A stretch of DNA of 64,000 bases from an uncultured Phycisphaerales bacterium (GTDB lineage Bacteria; Planctomycetota; Phycisphaerae; Tepidisphaerales; Tepidisphaeraceae). The notes beneath the pieces were generated by a model. The model was not told the DNA's origin. It saw only the letters and a list, made by a program, of their open reading frames with translations, and did not search any database. Location: the NCBI GenBank assembly GCA_903871935.1, contig CAIQIQ010000017.1, positions 62,001 through 126,000 of the forward strand, written 5' to 3'. Of the stretch, positions 45,900 to 54,332 are shown piece by piece (within the stretch, counting starts at the first letter, position 1; each line of letters starts with the position of its first letter). Position numbers and translations under genes: made by a program.

Positions 45900-47341
45900 C
45901 ATCGAGCGAGTTCCTCATGCTTCCGCTGCGCTGTCCATCCATGGATTCCCGTCATCATCTCTGCGACCTTCTCTGCAATGTGTGCGGAATCGGACGAGTA
46001 GCTGCTCCATCTTCCGCGGCGGTCCATCACATCATCAAGGTGCATCGCCCACTCGTTGCGGCAGAAGTGCTCGATCACGCCCTGCTCCACTGGCGGCGGC
46101 TCAATCCCTGAGATCCCGATCGCCTCCTGTTCACTCACCAGCGGCTCCAAATGCGTTCGACACGGCAACGCGTCTTTACCCAGATAGCGCACGACCTGAT
46201 CCAGCGTCTGCTCGGCAATGAGCCGATACGTCGTCAGTTTCCCTCCCGCAACATCAAACCAGCCATCGCCCCGGCCGACGATCAAGTGCTTGCGCGAGAT
46301 ATCCGAAGGCGAGCCATCTTTGTTCGCGATCAGCGGCCGCAGGCCGACCCAGGTGGTGATCACGTCGGCAAGGCCGATGCCCGCCCGCGGGAATGTTTGA
46401 TCTGTAACCCCCAGGATGTACTGGACATCCTCCGGCTCCGCTCGCACATCCTCGATGCGCCCGTCGTAATCGGTATCGGTTGTGCCCAGGATCACCCGCT
46501 GCCCATAGGGAATCGAAAACAGGATGCGTTTGCCCTCGGCCATCACCACCGCATCAGGGATCGGCAGGCGAGCTCGATCGATAACCAGATGAACGCCCTT
46601 GGTTAGCCGAAGCTTGATCGCACTAGGCTCAAGTTGCATCGCCCACGGCCCGGCCGCATTAACCACCGTCGATGCCGCCACCTCTCTCTCCTGGCCGTCT
46701 TCTCCATCCTGTAGCGTGCAAACCCAGAGATCGCCCCGCCGGCGAGCACGAACCAACTTCGTATAGTTCAATAGGACCGCGCTGTGCCCAGCCGCCGAGC
46801 GCAGCGTATCGATCACCAACCGGGCATCATTGGTCAGAGCATCGCCATAGCGCACCGAACCGGTCAATCCTTCCTGCTTCAGGCCCGGCAGCAGTGCCAT
46901 CGTCTGGTCTCGGCCCATGGAACTGGATTCTGGCGCGCCATCCACGCCACAGAGCATGTCGTACACTCGCACGCCCACAGACAACTGCCACTTGGGCCAA
47001 TCCGTCCCGCGATAGGTGGGAAACACGAACGCCAGCGGGGCCGCCAGGTGCGGCGCGATCCGGGCGAGGATCGCCTTCTCGCGGCCGGCCTCGCGGACCA
47101 TCCCGACCCGCCCCTGCGCCAAATAGCGCAGCCCACCGTGGAGCAGGCGCGATGACCGACTCGACGTACCATAGGCGAAGTCATACTGCTCGACGAGAGC
47201 AACACGCAGATGGCGCATGGCCGCATCGCGCACGATACCCGCCCCGAGGATTCCGCCGCCGACTACCAGCAAGTCCAGCGGCTTTGACCCCAGTTCGCGG
47301 ATAGCACCATCCCGCCAGGAACAGAGACTCCCTTGCATCAT
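45884..47341 (-). CDS. glpD: FAD-dependent glycerol-3-phosphate dehydrogenase
   Basis: Oxidises glycerol 3-phosphate to dihydroxyacetone phosphate at the membrane and passes electrons to quinone. 485 residues: FAD motif L-L-V-V-G-G-G-I-L-G-A-G near 25, Y-G-T-S-S-R-S-S-R-L-L-H-G-G-L-R-Y-L (family signature), T-K-G-V-H-L-V-I, G-T-T-D-T-D-Y-D-G and the C-terminal G-G-K-L-T-T-Y-R. GGAG lies five bases before the ATG. The gene converges on the iron-sulfur flavoprotein gene with a 16-nt overlap. No glpK or glpF is adjacent. Confidence 0.94.
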   Translation of the reverse strand: MMQGSLCSWRDGAIRELGSKPLDLLVVGGGILGAGIVRDAAMRHLRVALVEQYDFAYGTSSRSSRLLHGGLRYLAQGRVGMVREAGREKAILARIAPHLAAPLAFVFPTYRGTDWPKWQLSVGVRVYDMLCGVDGAPESSSMGRDQTMALLPGLKQEGLTGSVRYGDALTNDARLVIDTLRSAAGHSAVLLNYTKLVRARRRGDLWVCTLQDGEDGQEREVAASTVVNAAGPWAMQLEPSAIKLRLTKGVHLVIDRARLPIPDAVVMAEGKRILFSIPYGQRVILGTTDTDYDGRIEDVRAEPEDVQYILGVTDQTFPRAGIGLADVITTWVGLRPLIANKDGSPSDISRKHLIVGRGDGWFDVAGGKLTTYRLIAEQTLDQVVRYLGKDALPCRTHLEPLVSEQEAIGISGIEPPPVEQGVIEHFCRNEWAMHLDDVMDRRGRWSSYSSDSAHIAEKVAEMMTGIHGWTAQRKHEELARCYGRR

Positions 47342-47376
47342 CGCATCTCCAGCACCATTGGGGCGGTGCTGCGCAC

Positions 47377-48801
47377 CTACTTTATCTGCTCCGTTCCATT
47401 GACGCTGTTTTCACCGGCCAGCTTCCCGAGGGCATCGCTCACATTCAGCATCGCCCGGACGCTGTGGTAGCTCGCCTTCCACGGATTGAGCTTGCTCGCA
47501 GAATCCAGCTTGTCGCCGAGCACCTGTTCATACCAGCCACCATCTTTCGGATCGATCAGCAGGCTGTCGATCATCGCCCACTGATGCAGGAAAGCCCGCC
47601 AATACCGGGGATCCTGTTTCCCATAGGTTTCATGCATCAGCATCAGGGCGTTGAGTCCTTCCGCCTGGGTCCACCATGATTTGGACCGCTGATGCGGCTT
47701 GCCGAACGCAAAACCATCGTTGTAAAAACCGCCGTAGACGTCATCCCAGCCAACCTTCAGCGCATGATCCACCAGGCTGCGCGTCACCGGTCGGGTTTTG
47801 TTGCTGGGATTGGTGTGCCGCACGATATCCGCCTCCCAGAGCAGATACGCCGTCTCGATGTCATGCCCGAACGAGTCGCCCATCGCGGTTGCCTTCCAAC
47901 TCGGGGTGAAGATCACATTCAGGCAACCCGGCTGCACCACCATCTTGTCGCGCACGATCAGAAACACCTCATCAAGGCGCTGCTTCACCAGGGGCTCGGG
48001 ACTGATCTGCGCAAGCACCGTCAGTGCTTCAAGAATATGGATGTGCGAGTCCATCGACTTGAAGCCGTACGGATTGCTGATCAAATCAGTGGGCCTTTCA
48101 GGTCTCTGCGACTTGTCGGCCGACACGATCACATCGCCAGCACGATTCAGCGCCTCGTAGTAGCCGCCATTCTTCGCATCATGTGCATGTTCATCCATCC
48201 AGCGGAACGCCTTGAGTGCAAGCTCCAGCGCATCAGGATCGCTTGTCGCCTGGAACACGGTGGCCGCCGAGTAGATGCCGAACGCATTCCCGTAAACATG
48301 CTTGTCGGTCAGGCTCGCCGGGTTTCCCTGTTCATCGACGACCCAGAAGAACCCCCCATCCTGGGCATCCCACATCTTGTCCTTCAGGAATGCCAGCCCG
48401 TGCGCTGCGTACTTCAGGTACTCCTCGCGCAACTCCGGCCGGCGTTTGACGACTTCGGCCGCCGTCCAGGTCATACGGGCCTGATAGACGATGTTCTTGT
48501 TCCGCTCATCGGGCGCTCGCTTCTCCCAATCCGCCGGCAGGGCATGAATGAACCCGCCATGGGTCATATCCAGGCACCTCGGGTAGAAGAATGCCAACTC
48601 GCGGCGAAGGGCCTGCTCGATCCTGGCCTGATACACCCGATAGTCCTCCGCGGTCGGAGCAGCGGCATGCGAAGCCTTCACGCCCTCGTAGATGGCACGC
48701 TCCCCCGGCAACTTGGCGCCGGTCCCGGCAGCGCACCCCGCAAGGCACAATGCACCCACCACCGCGACGCACGCCCAACCGAGCAATTCCGACTGGAACA
48801 T
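47377..48801 (-). CDS. Lipoprotein of the N-acylglucosamine 2-epimerase (AGE)/cellobiose epimerase superfamily
   Basis: 474 residues. A lipoprotein signal ends in L-C-L-A-G-C, then an (alpha/alpha)6 barrel: M-T-H-G-G-F-I-H-A-L, D-A-Q-D-G-G-F-F-W-V-V-D, G-F-K-S-M-D-S-H-I-H-I-L-E-A, G-H-D-I-E-T-A-Y-L-L-W-E-A, W-W-T-Q-A-E-G-L-N-A and D-P-K-D-G-G-W-Y-E. These match the cellobiose/mannose epimerase group with its catalytic histidines. Being lipid-anchored, it would act on sugars outside the cytoplasm. AAAGGAG eight bases before 48801 fixes the start. It lies at the end of the sugar locus on the minus strand. Confidence 0.85.
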   Translation of the reverse strand: MFQSELLGWACVAVVGALCLAGCAAGTGAKLPGERAIYEGVKASHAAAPTAEDYRVYQARIEQALRRELAFFYPRCLDMTHGGFIHALPADWEKRAPDERNKNIVYQARMTWTAAEVVKRRPELREEYLKYAAHGLAFLKDKMWDAQDGGFFWVVDEQGNPASLTDKHVYGNAFGIYSAATVFQATSDPDALELALKAFRWMDEHAHDAKNGGYYEALNRAGDVIVSADKSQRPERPTDLISNPYGFKSMDSHIHILEALTVLAQISPEPLVKQRLDEVFLIVRDKMVVQPGCLNVIFTPSWKATAMGDSFGHDIETAYLLWEADIVRHTNPSNKTRPVTRSLVDHALKVGWDDVYGGFYNDGFAFGKPHQRSKSWWTQAEGLNALMLMHETYGKQDPRYWRAFLHQWAMIDSLLIDPKDGGWYEQVLGDKLDSASKLNPWKASYHSVRAMLNVSDALGKLAGENSVNGTEQIK

Positions 48802-48938
48802 CGACCAACTCCTTTCCTGCACAAGAGATGTCATCTCATTATGCCCCCAAAGTCATGTCCACGATAGCGCCAGTCTCAGTGGAATCGCCGGGCGCCACAC
48901 TTCAGGTGGAGAATGAGCGGCGGGGTCTGGTGCCTCTG

Positions 48939-50615
48939 TCACTGGCCCTCAAAGCGGATCTGGGCCGGGATCTTGTTGACCATGCCGGGAACATCCGGGC
49001 CGATGGGCGGCCATGCGAGGTCTCCCCACCAGTCCGGCTTGCTGGACCGATAGAGCGACGCCGGAAGGGTGTGGTTGGTGATCGCAGGATCCCAGATGAC
49101 GCCATCGGTAACGCTATCCCAGTTCCCATGCCGCAGCAGCGTGGCCTTCACCTTGGTGTCTCCGGTACGCTTGGGACCTCCGTAGCCCAGCCGCCAGATC
49201 GGCTTCAGCTCCGCCGGCGCGGGCTGAGGATAGGCGACCTCGTACACATCGGACTTGCCCTTGGTGCCCAGGACGCAGCCGATCACCGTCATGTAGAGAT
49301 TCTTGTGCTGCAATTCGACGGCGTTGTTATTCGAATTGGCCGTCTGATCCCGCCAGCCAGTGGAGCGGCACCGGAATACCGTGTTGTGGCTTGAGGAACC
49401 GTGAATGAAGTCGTTGCCGAGCTGGGGGCCGATGTTCCCCTCCCACAGATTCATCGAAGGATGCGGAGAGTGATTGAGCACGGGACCGGCAATCATCCAA
49501 TGCGGCTCGTCGAACTGGATGTTGTGCAGATAATTGTAGGCAATGACGTTGCCGATGGCTCCGTTGTCGGTCATCACCCCGCCGCCATCGACCGTGTCGA
49601 AGATATTGTTCTCGACGAGATTGGCCGTCGATTGCAGGCTCAGTTCCAGACCATAACCGTGGTCCCGGCCGAATCCGTTGATCGCATTATGGAACGTGCA
49701 ATCGCGGAACTCGTTCTGGAAGCTGTTGATGTGCCAGCAGCCGCGACGATTCATCCGGCTGATTTCCACGTTCTTCAGCCAACACTGCTGGGCCGAGTCC
49801 ATTTCGACAATGTGCTCGTTCACCGGCTTGTCCTGCGTGAGGCTCAGGTTCTCCACACCCGCGCGCCGCACCATACTGCTGGCGCTAACCAGAGTCGCTT
49901 CCGGTTGAAGCGACATGTCGAGACTGAAGAACAGCGGGAGGTTCAGGGTGACGGTGTTTCCGTCGACGGCCGCCACCTCCGCAAACTGGCCGCGCGCCCG
50001 TTTGCCATCCTGCCGGCTGCAGTACGTGCACACGCCCTCGCTGCCGGCGATGTCCACCAGGACGCTGTCATTGAGCTGGTCGATCAGCAGCACGTCGCCT
50101 TGCCTGATCCCGTTCGTCTTGCTCAAAGTGATCTGCGTCGAGCCCTTGGTCGTGCCTCCGGTCACCGCATAGCTCCGCTTGAGCCCCCAGATGTCGTTGT
50201 AGGACTGCCCCCGCAGGTCGAGCACGGAGCGTCCCCCCTGTCCCTGATAGCGGATGATCGTCTTCCCCTGCCCGGCTCCGCGCAGCGTTTTGTCGCTGCG
50301 AAGATGAATAGTGTCTCTGGTTACATAGGTTCCGGCCGGGAGATGGACAACCTGGCCCGCGGGAGCGCTGTCGATGGCCTCTTGAATGGCTTTGGTGGCG
50401 TCGGTCGAACCGTCTCCATACGTGGTGGCATCGATGCTCCGGAATACCTGCGTGCGCCCAGGTATGCCTCCGGGGATGCCGGCCAGACTCCAGTCCACCC
50501 GGCGGTCGGCGGGAACGATCGACGCATCGGGCGCTGCGCCGAACGTCTCCCTGAATGCGAGCGACGACGCGGCGAATGCCAGCACCAACATCACCGACAG
50601 CGTCGAGCGGCTCAT
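48939..50615 (-). CDS. Secreted right-handed parallel beta-helix protein (pectate lyase-like)
   Basis: 558 residues: signal peptide (L-S-V-M-L-V-L-A-F-A-A-S-S-L-A-F), then an N-terminal pectate-lyase-3-like segment (Y-G-D-G-S-T-D-A-T-K-A-I-Q-E-A-I-D and V-V-H-L-P-A-G-T-Y) and a long series of helix rungs such as N-V-E-I-S-R-M-N and N-L-V-E-N-N-I-F-D-T-V-D-G-G-G. Such proteins usually cut uronic-acid polysaccharides or act as phage-tail-like depolymerases; a signal peptide favours the first. AAGGA nine bases before 50615 sets the start. It lies between the other beta-helix gene and the epimerase-like gene. Confidence 0.83.
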   Translation of the reverse strand: MSRSTLSVMLVLAFAASSLAFRETFGAAPDASIVPADRRVDWSLAGIPGGIPGRTQVFRSIDATTYGDGSTDATKAIQEAIDSAPAGQVVHLPAGTYVTRDTIHLRSDKTLRGAGQGKTIIRYQGQGGRSVLDLRGQSYNDIWGLKRSYAVTGGTTKGSTQITLSKTNGIRQGDVLLIDQLNDSVLVDIAGSEGVCTYCSRQDGKRARGQFAEVAAVDGNTVTLNLPLFFSLDMSLQPEATLVSASSMVRRAGVENLSLTQDKPVNEHIVEMDSAQQCWLKNVEISRMNRRGCWHINSFQNEFRDCTFHNAINGFGRDHGYGLELSLQSTANLVENNIFDTVDGGGVMTDNGAIGNVIAYNYLHNIQFDEPHWMIAGPVLNHSPHPSMNLWEGNIGPQLGNDFIHGSSSHNTVFRCRSTGWRDQTANSNNNAVELQHKNLYMTVIGCVLGTKGKSDVYEVAYPQPAPAELKPIWRLGYGGPKRTGDTKVKATLLRHGNWDSVTDGVIWDPAITNHTLPASLYRSSKPDWWGDLAWPPIGPDVPGMVNKIPAQIRFEGQ

Positions 50616-50680
50616 ACTCTGAGTTCCTTGTGGCTGGAATGGGAGTCGATTTGTTTCCGCCAGCCTCTTTACCACCGCTA

Positions 50681-52387
50681 CTATTTCGTCGATTCGTCCA
50701 CACTCTCCGGACGCGGTCCATACATCGGCAACGGCTGACCCGCTTCATAGGCTCCGATGTCCGGCCCTTTGCCCGCAGATCCATCATTCACATTTGGGAT
50801 AACCAGTCCCGCGTCCACAACGGCCGAGCCATCTTGTGGGCGAAGGTCGGGCGGGGCATACAGCGTCCCGGGTTGCTCCGGAAACGCCACGCCTCTGAAC
50901 ACATCGAGCCCTACCACCAAACCATGCTTCTCCTGAGGTCCCTTGCGCATCTCTTCAGCGCTGCTGAATACCTGTGTTCCGATCTTCCCTTTGAAAGGTG
51001 TCTGCCACGTGCCCACAGCGTCGTAGTCAATATCGCAGTGCGACCCCACCGCATACAGCGTCACCGCCATACCCGCTCCACTACCGTAGTTGCCCCACAC
51101 CTTGCCGCCGGTGGGCCCGCCGATGCACAGGTTGTTCCGAAATAGCGCATAATCAAACTCCGTGGCCGCAAAACAGGCCATCCCATCTCCACTCTTCACG
51201 ACCGTGTTGTGCAAAACCACGTCGCCCTTGCTGTAGCGATGCAGTTTGAACGGCACGTAGGTCAGGTTGTACATGACGTTGCGGATGAAATACGTGGGGC
51301 CACCCAGGCCCGGCTGCGAACTCAATCCCACAAAACAGTTGGTGATGCGGTTGCGCATGATCCGGCAGTTGCTCATGGCGAAATCGGCCTCGATCGCATC
51401 ATCCGCGCCCACGGCAATATCGTTGTTCAGGATATCGATGCAGTTCTGGTCCGCCGTGTACGTATCCTCCATGGTTGAGATGCAGTCGCGGAAATTGCTC
51501 ACCTTGTTAAAGCAGATGACATTCCCCGAGCCAGTCATCTCAATCCCCTCGCCGATATTCTTCCCGTTGGCGCCCATCGCCTCGGGCGTCCAGGGCGTCG
51601 TACCCTTGATAACATTGTCCGCCACATAGCAGTTGGTCGCCCCGGGCTTGTCGTCCGCGCGGATACCGAAGACCCCTTGAATGTCGCAACGCCGCACGAC
51701 GCAGTTTTCCGCGCCAAGCAACTCGACCGCGGCCCCCTCCTTCGCACTGCGCACCACCACCCCCTCGAGGTACACGTGCTTGCGATTCTTCAGCGACACA
51801 AACGTAAACTTCGCCCCGGTGCCCTGCGCTCGATACACGATTGGCTTTCCCGGTTCCCCATCCGCCTTGGCGATGAAATCCCCATAGTTCCCATCGGCCA
51901 GCAGGCCGATCTCTCCCGGCTTTACCGTGTCAATCGTCGATGCATCGACCTTCCGGACCGACGCATCGGCCGCCGCCTTCGGCACGAGGCGCGTTCGGAC
52001 GGTGACCATCTTCTGCGCGGCCCCGCCATCGGGATCCGTCAACGCCAGTTGGATCTCGTACTGGGTATCCGGCTTCAGATCGAGGATGCTCCCTGAGAAC
52101 TTGTTGTCCCACGTGAACAGTGGGTTGGTCGTCTTGCTCTGGCCGGCCGGCACCCGCCTGAGCTCCATCGCCTGGTGCCAAGTGTCCGCCTGGGCTTCCC
52201 GGTACTTCACCGCCACTGTGGCATTCAGATTATCATCACCCTGAATCTTCCACTCCACCGCGAGATTCGTCACCGTCGGGAACGGCGTGCTCACTTCGCC
52301 CGGCACCGTCGCATCGCCCGCCAACGACCAACCCGCCATCATCAGGATGCTCGCCAACACCATCGCCACAGTATAGTTCTTCAACAT
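50681..52387 (-). CDS. Secreted beta-helix protein with N-terminal fibronectin-type III-like domain
   Basis: 568 residues: signal peptide (V-A-M-V-L-A-S-I-L-M-M-A-G-W-S-L-A-G), a fibronectin-III-like domain (~30-120; L-K-P-D-T-Y-like K-P-D-T-Q-Y-E-I-Q-L-A-L), then a right-handed parallel beta-helix (N-C-V-V-R-R-C-D-I-Q-G-V-F-G-I, G-A-D-D-A-I-E-A-D, N-C-R-I-M-R-N-R-I-T). Probable polysaccharide lyase or glycosidase acting outside the cell. AAGGAG lies three bases before 52387. The stop of the permease gene upstream is 35 nt away, so it belongs to the same transcript. Confidence 0.82.
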   Translation of the reverse strand: MLKNYTVAMVLASILMMAGWSLAGDATVPGEVSTPFPTVTNLAVEWKIQGDDNLNATVAVKYREAQADTWHQAMELRRVPAGQSKTTNPLFTWDNKFSGSILDLKPDTQYEIQLALTDPDGGAAQKMVTVRTRLVPKAAADASVRKVDASTIDTVKPGEIGLLADGNYGDFIAKADGEPGKPIVYRAQGTGAKFTFVSLKNRKHVYLEGVVVRSAKEGAAVELLGAENCVVRRCDIQGVFGIRADDKPGATNCYVADNVIKGTTPWTPEAMGANGKNIGEGIEMTGSGNVICFNKVSNFRDCISTMEDTYTADQNCIDILNNDIAVGADDAIEADFAMSNCRIMRNRITNCFVGLSSQPGLGGPTYFIRNVMYNLTYVPFKLHRYSKGDVVLHNTVVKSGDGMACFAATEFDYALFRNNLCIGGPTGGKVWGNYGSGAGMAVTLYAVGSHCDIDYDAVGTWQTPFKGKIGTQVFSSAEEMRKGPQEKHGLVVGLDVFRGVAFPEQPGTLYAPPDLRPQDGSAVVDAGLVIPNVNDGSAGKGPDIGAYEAGQPLPMYGPRPESVDESTK

Positions 52388-52422
52388 CGACTCCTTCTTG
52401 AAAACGACTAACCTACCGCGCC

Positions 52423-53397
52423 TCAGCCCTTGATCCCAGAGAGCTTCACCCCCTGGATGAACGTCTTCTGGGTGAAGAAGAACAGCAGGATGATTGGAAC
52501 AGTCATCAGCAGCGACATCGCCATCATCTGGCCCCATTCCGCCGAGTACTGGTTCTGGTACATCGCCAGGCCAATTGACAACGTGTACTTGCGTTCGTCC
52601 ATCAGGTAGATCAGCGGTCCCAGGAAGTCGTTCCACGCCCCGATGAAGGTGAAGAGCGCAACCACGGCCAGCGCCGGGCGGCTCAGCGGCACCATGAGCT
52701 GGGCCCAGATGCGCAGCTCGCTGCAGCCATCAATTCGCGCTGCCTCGACCAGATCGCGCGGAATCGAGCGGTAGAACTGCCGCAGAAGAAAGATGAAGAA
52801 CGCATTGCCCAGGAACGATGGCACCACCAGCGGCAGGATGGTGTTGATCCAGCCCAGGTGCTTGAAGGTCAGGAACAATGGGATCATCGTCACCTGGGCC
52901 GGGAGCATCATGGTGCTAAGCATGACCCAGAACAGGGGCTCGCGCCCGCGCCAGGTGACCCAGGTCAGCCCATAGGCCACCAGCGAGCAGCTCAATACCG
53001 TGCCCACCACGCACAGGACACAGATCATCAGGGTGTTCATCAGGTAGGCGACAAACGGGAAGGCGCGGATGCCTTCGCTGTAGTTGGCCGTGTGCAGCCA
53101 GAGGCGCTGGCGAATCTGTCCCGGCGTCACGCGCAAGGTTTCGCCCAGTTCGCCCTTTTCATCGTAGACCTGCACCTCCTGTTCGCCATTCTTTTCCATC
53201 ATGGGACGCACGCGCATCTCCCGGCCGTCGACATCGATAACTGGCGCTCGTGGCACCAGGTCCATGTACGCGCTCTGAATCGTCTCGGGGACTTTGAGTG
53301 AAGTGCTGAGCATCCAGATGAATGGCAGCGTGAACAGCACCGACAATGCCGTCAGCACGAGCGTCGCGACCCAGGTTTGCCAGCTCTTGAGATGCAT
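52423..53397 (-). CDS. Sugar ABC transporter permease, MalG type
   Basis: 324 residues with six predicted membrane helices and the inner-membrane EAA loop E-A-A-R-I-D-G-C-S-E-L-R-I-W-A-Q-L, which contacts the ATPase. The end F-T-Q-K-T-F-I-Q-G-V-K-L-S-G-I-K-G is typical of MalG-like carbohydrate permeases. Between the first two helices is an unusually long periplasmic loop of ~85 residues with a charged middle (E-K-N-G-E-Q-E-V-Q-V-Y-D-E-K-G). The start at 53397 lies 14 nt after the stop of the MalF-like gene. No ATPase gene is in the locus. Confidence 0.93.
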   Translation of the reverse strand: MHLKSWQTWVATLVLTALSVLFTLPFIWMLSTSLKVPETIQSAYMDLVPRAPVIDVDGREMRVRPMMEKNGEQEVQVYDEKGELGETLRVTPGQIRQRLWLHTANYSEGIRAFPFVAYLMNTLMICVLCVVGTVLSCSLVAYGLTWVTWRGREPLFWVMLSTMMLPAQVTMIPLFLTFKHLGWINTILPLVVPSFLGNAFFIFLLRQFYRSIPRDLVEAARIDGCSELRIWAQLMVPLSRPALAVVALFTFIGAWNDFLGPLIYLMDERKYTLSIGLAMYQNQYSAEWGQMMAMSLLMTVPIILLFFFTQKTFIQGVKLSGIKG

Positions 53398-53411
53398 AGT
53401 TGTGCTCTGGC

Positions 53412-54332
53412 TTACGAGTGGTAATAGACCATCCGGTTCGACAGCTTCATCACGACCCAGGTCAGGCCCAGGACGATGGCGAACAGGATCCATGCCATTG
53501 CCGAGGCGTAGCCAAGGCGATACTCCGAAAAGGCGGTGTTGAACAGGTTCAGCGAGTAAAAGAGGGTGCTGTCCCACGGGCCGCCGCCGGTCATGATGAA
53601 CGCCTGGGAGAAATACTGCATCGCCCCGATCAGGCCCATGACGAATGTGAACATCAGGATCGGAGAGATCATCGGCAGCGTGATATGCAGCAGGCGATGC
53701 CAGGCGTTGGCCCCGTCGAGGGAGGCCGAATCGTACAAGTCCTGCGGCACATCCTGCAGCGCTGCCAGGTACATGACCATGCCGCCCCCAGCACCCCAGA
53801 GAGACATCAGCACCAGCGCCGGCTTGGACCAGTTCTCATCGCTGAGCCATCCGGGGACCCACGCCTCGGGCATGCCCACATAGCGAAGCATCTCGTTGAG
53901 CAGGCCATGCTGCGGTGAGAGAATCTGGTTCCAGATCACCGCCGAGGCAACCATCGGCACGATCGTCGGCAGGAAGAAGAGCGTCCGATAGAAGGCCATG
54001 CCGCGAATCTTCATGTTCAACAGCAGCGCCAGCAGCAGCCCGATGACCATACCCAACGGCACGGCAAATAGCGCATAGCACCCCGTGTTCCACAGCGACA
54101 ACCAGAACCTGGGGTCGCGCGAGAGCTCCACGTAGTTGCCCAGTCCTACCCACTTGGGCGGATCGAAGATCGGGTAGTCGGTCAGGCTATAGTAGAAGCT
54201 CATGACCACCGGATAGATCGTCAGGCTCAACAGCCCAACGATCAATGGCAGGCAGAACGCCACCCCCAGCGGCCATTTGCCTCGCACTCTCCCCCTCCCG
54301 CCCTCTCGGCCAATCGGTAATGCATCACTCAT
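53412..54332 (-). CDS. Sugar ABC transporter permease, MalF/UgpA type
   Basis: 306 residues, six membrane helices. It starts with a short basic tail, then V-A-F-C-L-P-L-I-V-G-L-L-S-L-T-I-Y-P-V-V and S-F-Y-Y-S-L-T-D-Y, typical of this group. The EAA-like loop is Y-D-S-A-S-L-D-G-A-N-A-W-H-R-L-L-H-I-T-L-P. It should form the channel with the MalG-like partner. The start overlaps the stop of the binding protein gene as ATGA, showing translational coupling. Confidence 0.93.
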   Translation of the reverse strand: MSDALPIGREGGRGRVRGKWPLGVAFCLPLIVGLLSLTIYPVVMSFYYSLTDYPIFDPPKWVGLGNYVELSRDPRFWLSLWNTGCYALFAVPLGMVIGLLLALLLNMKIRGMAFYRTLFFLPTIVPMVASAVIWNQILSPQHGLLNEMLRYVGMPEAWVPGWLSDENWSKPALVLMSLWGAGGGMVMYLAALQDVPQDLYDSASLDGANAWHRLLHITLPMISPILMFTFVMGLIGAMQYFSQAFIMTGGGPWDSTLFYSLNLFNTAFSEYRLGYASAMAWILFAIVLGLTWVVMKLSNRMVYYHS

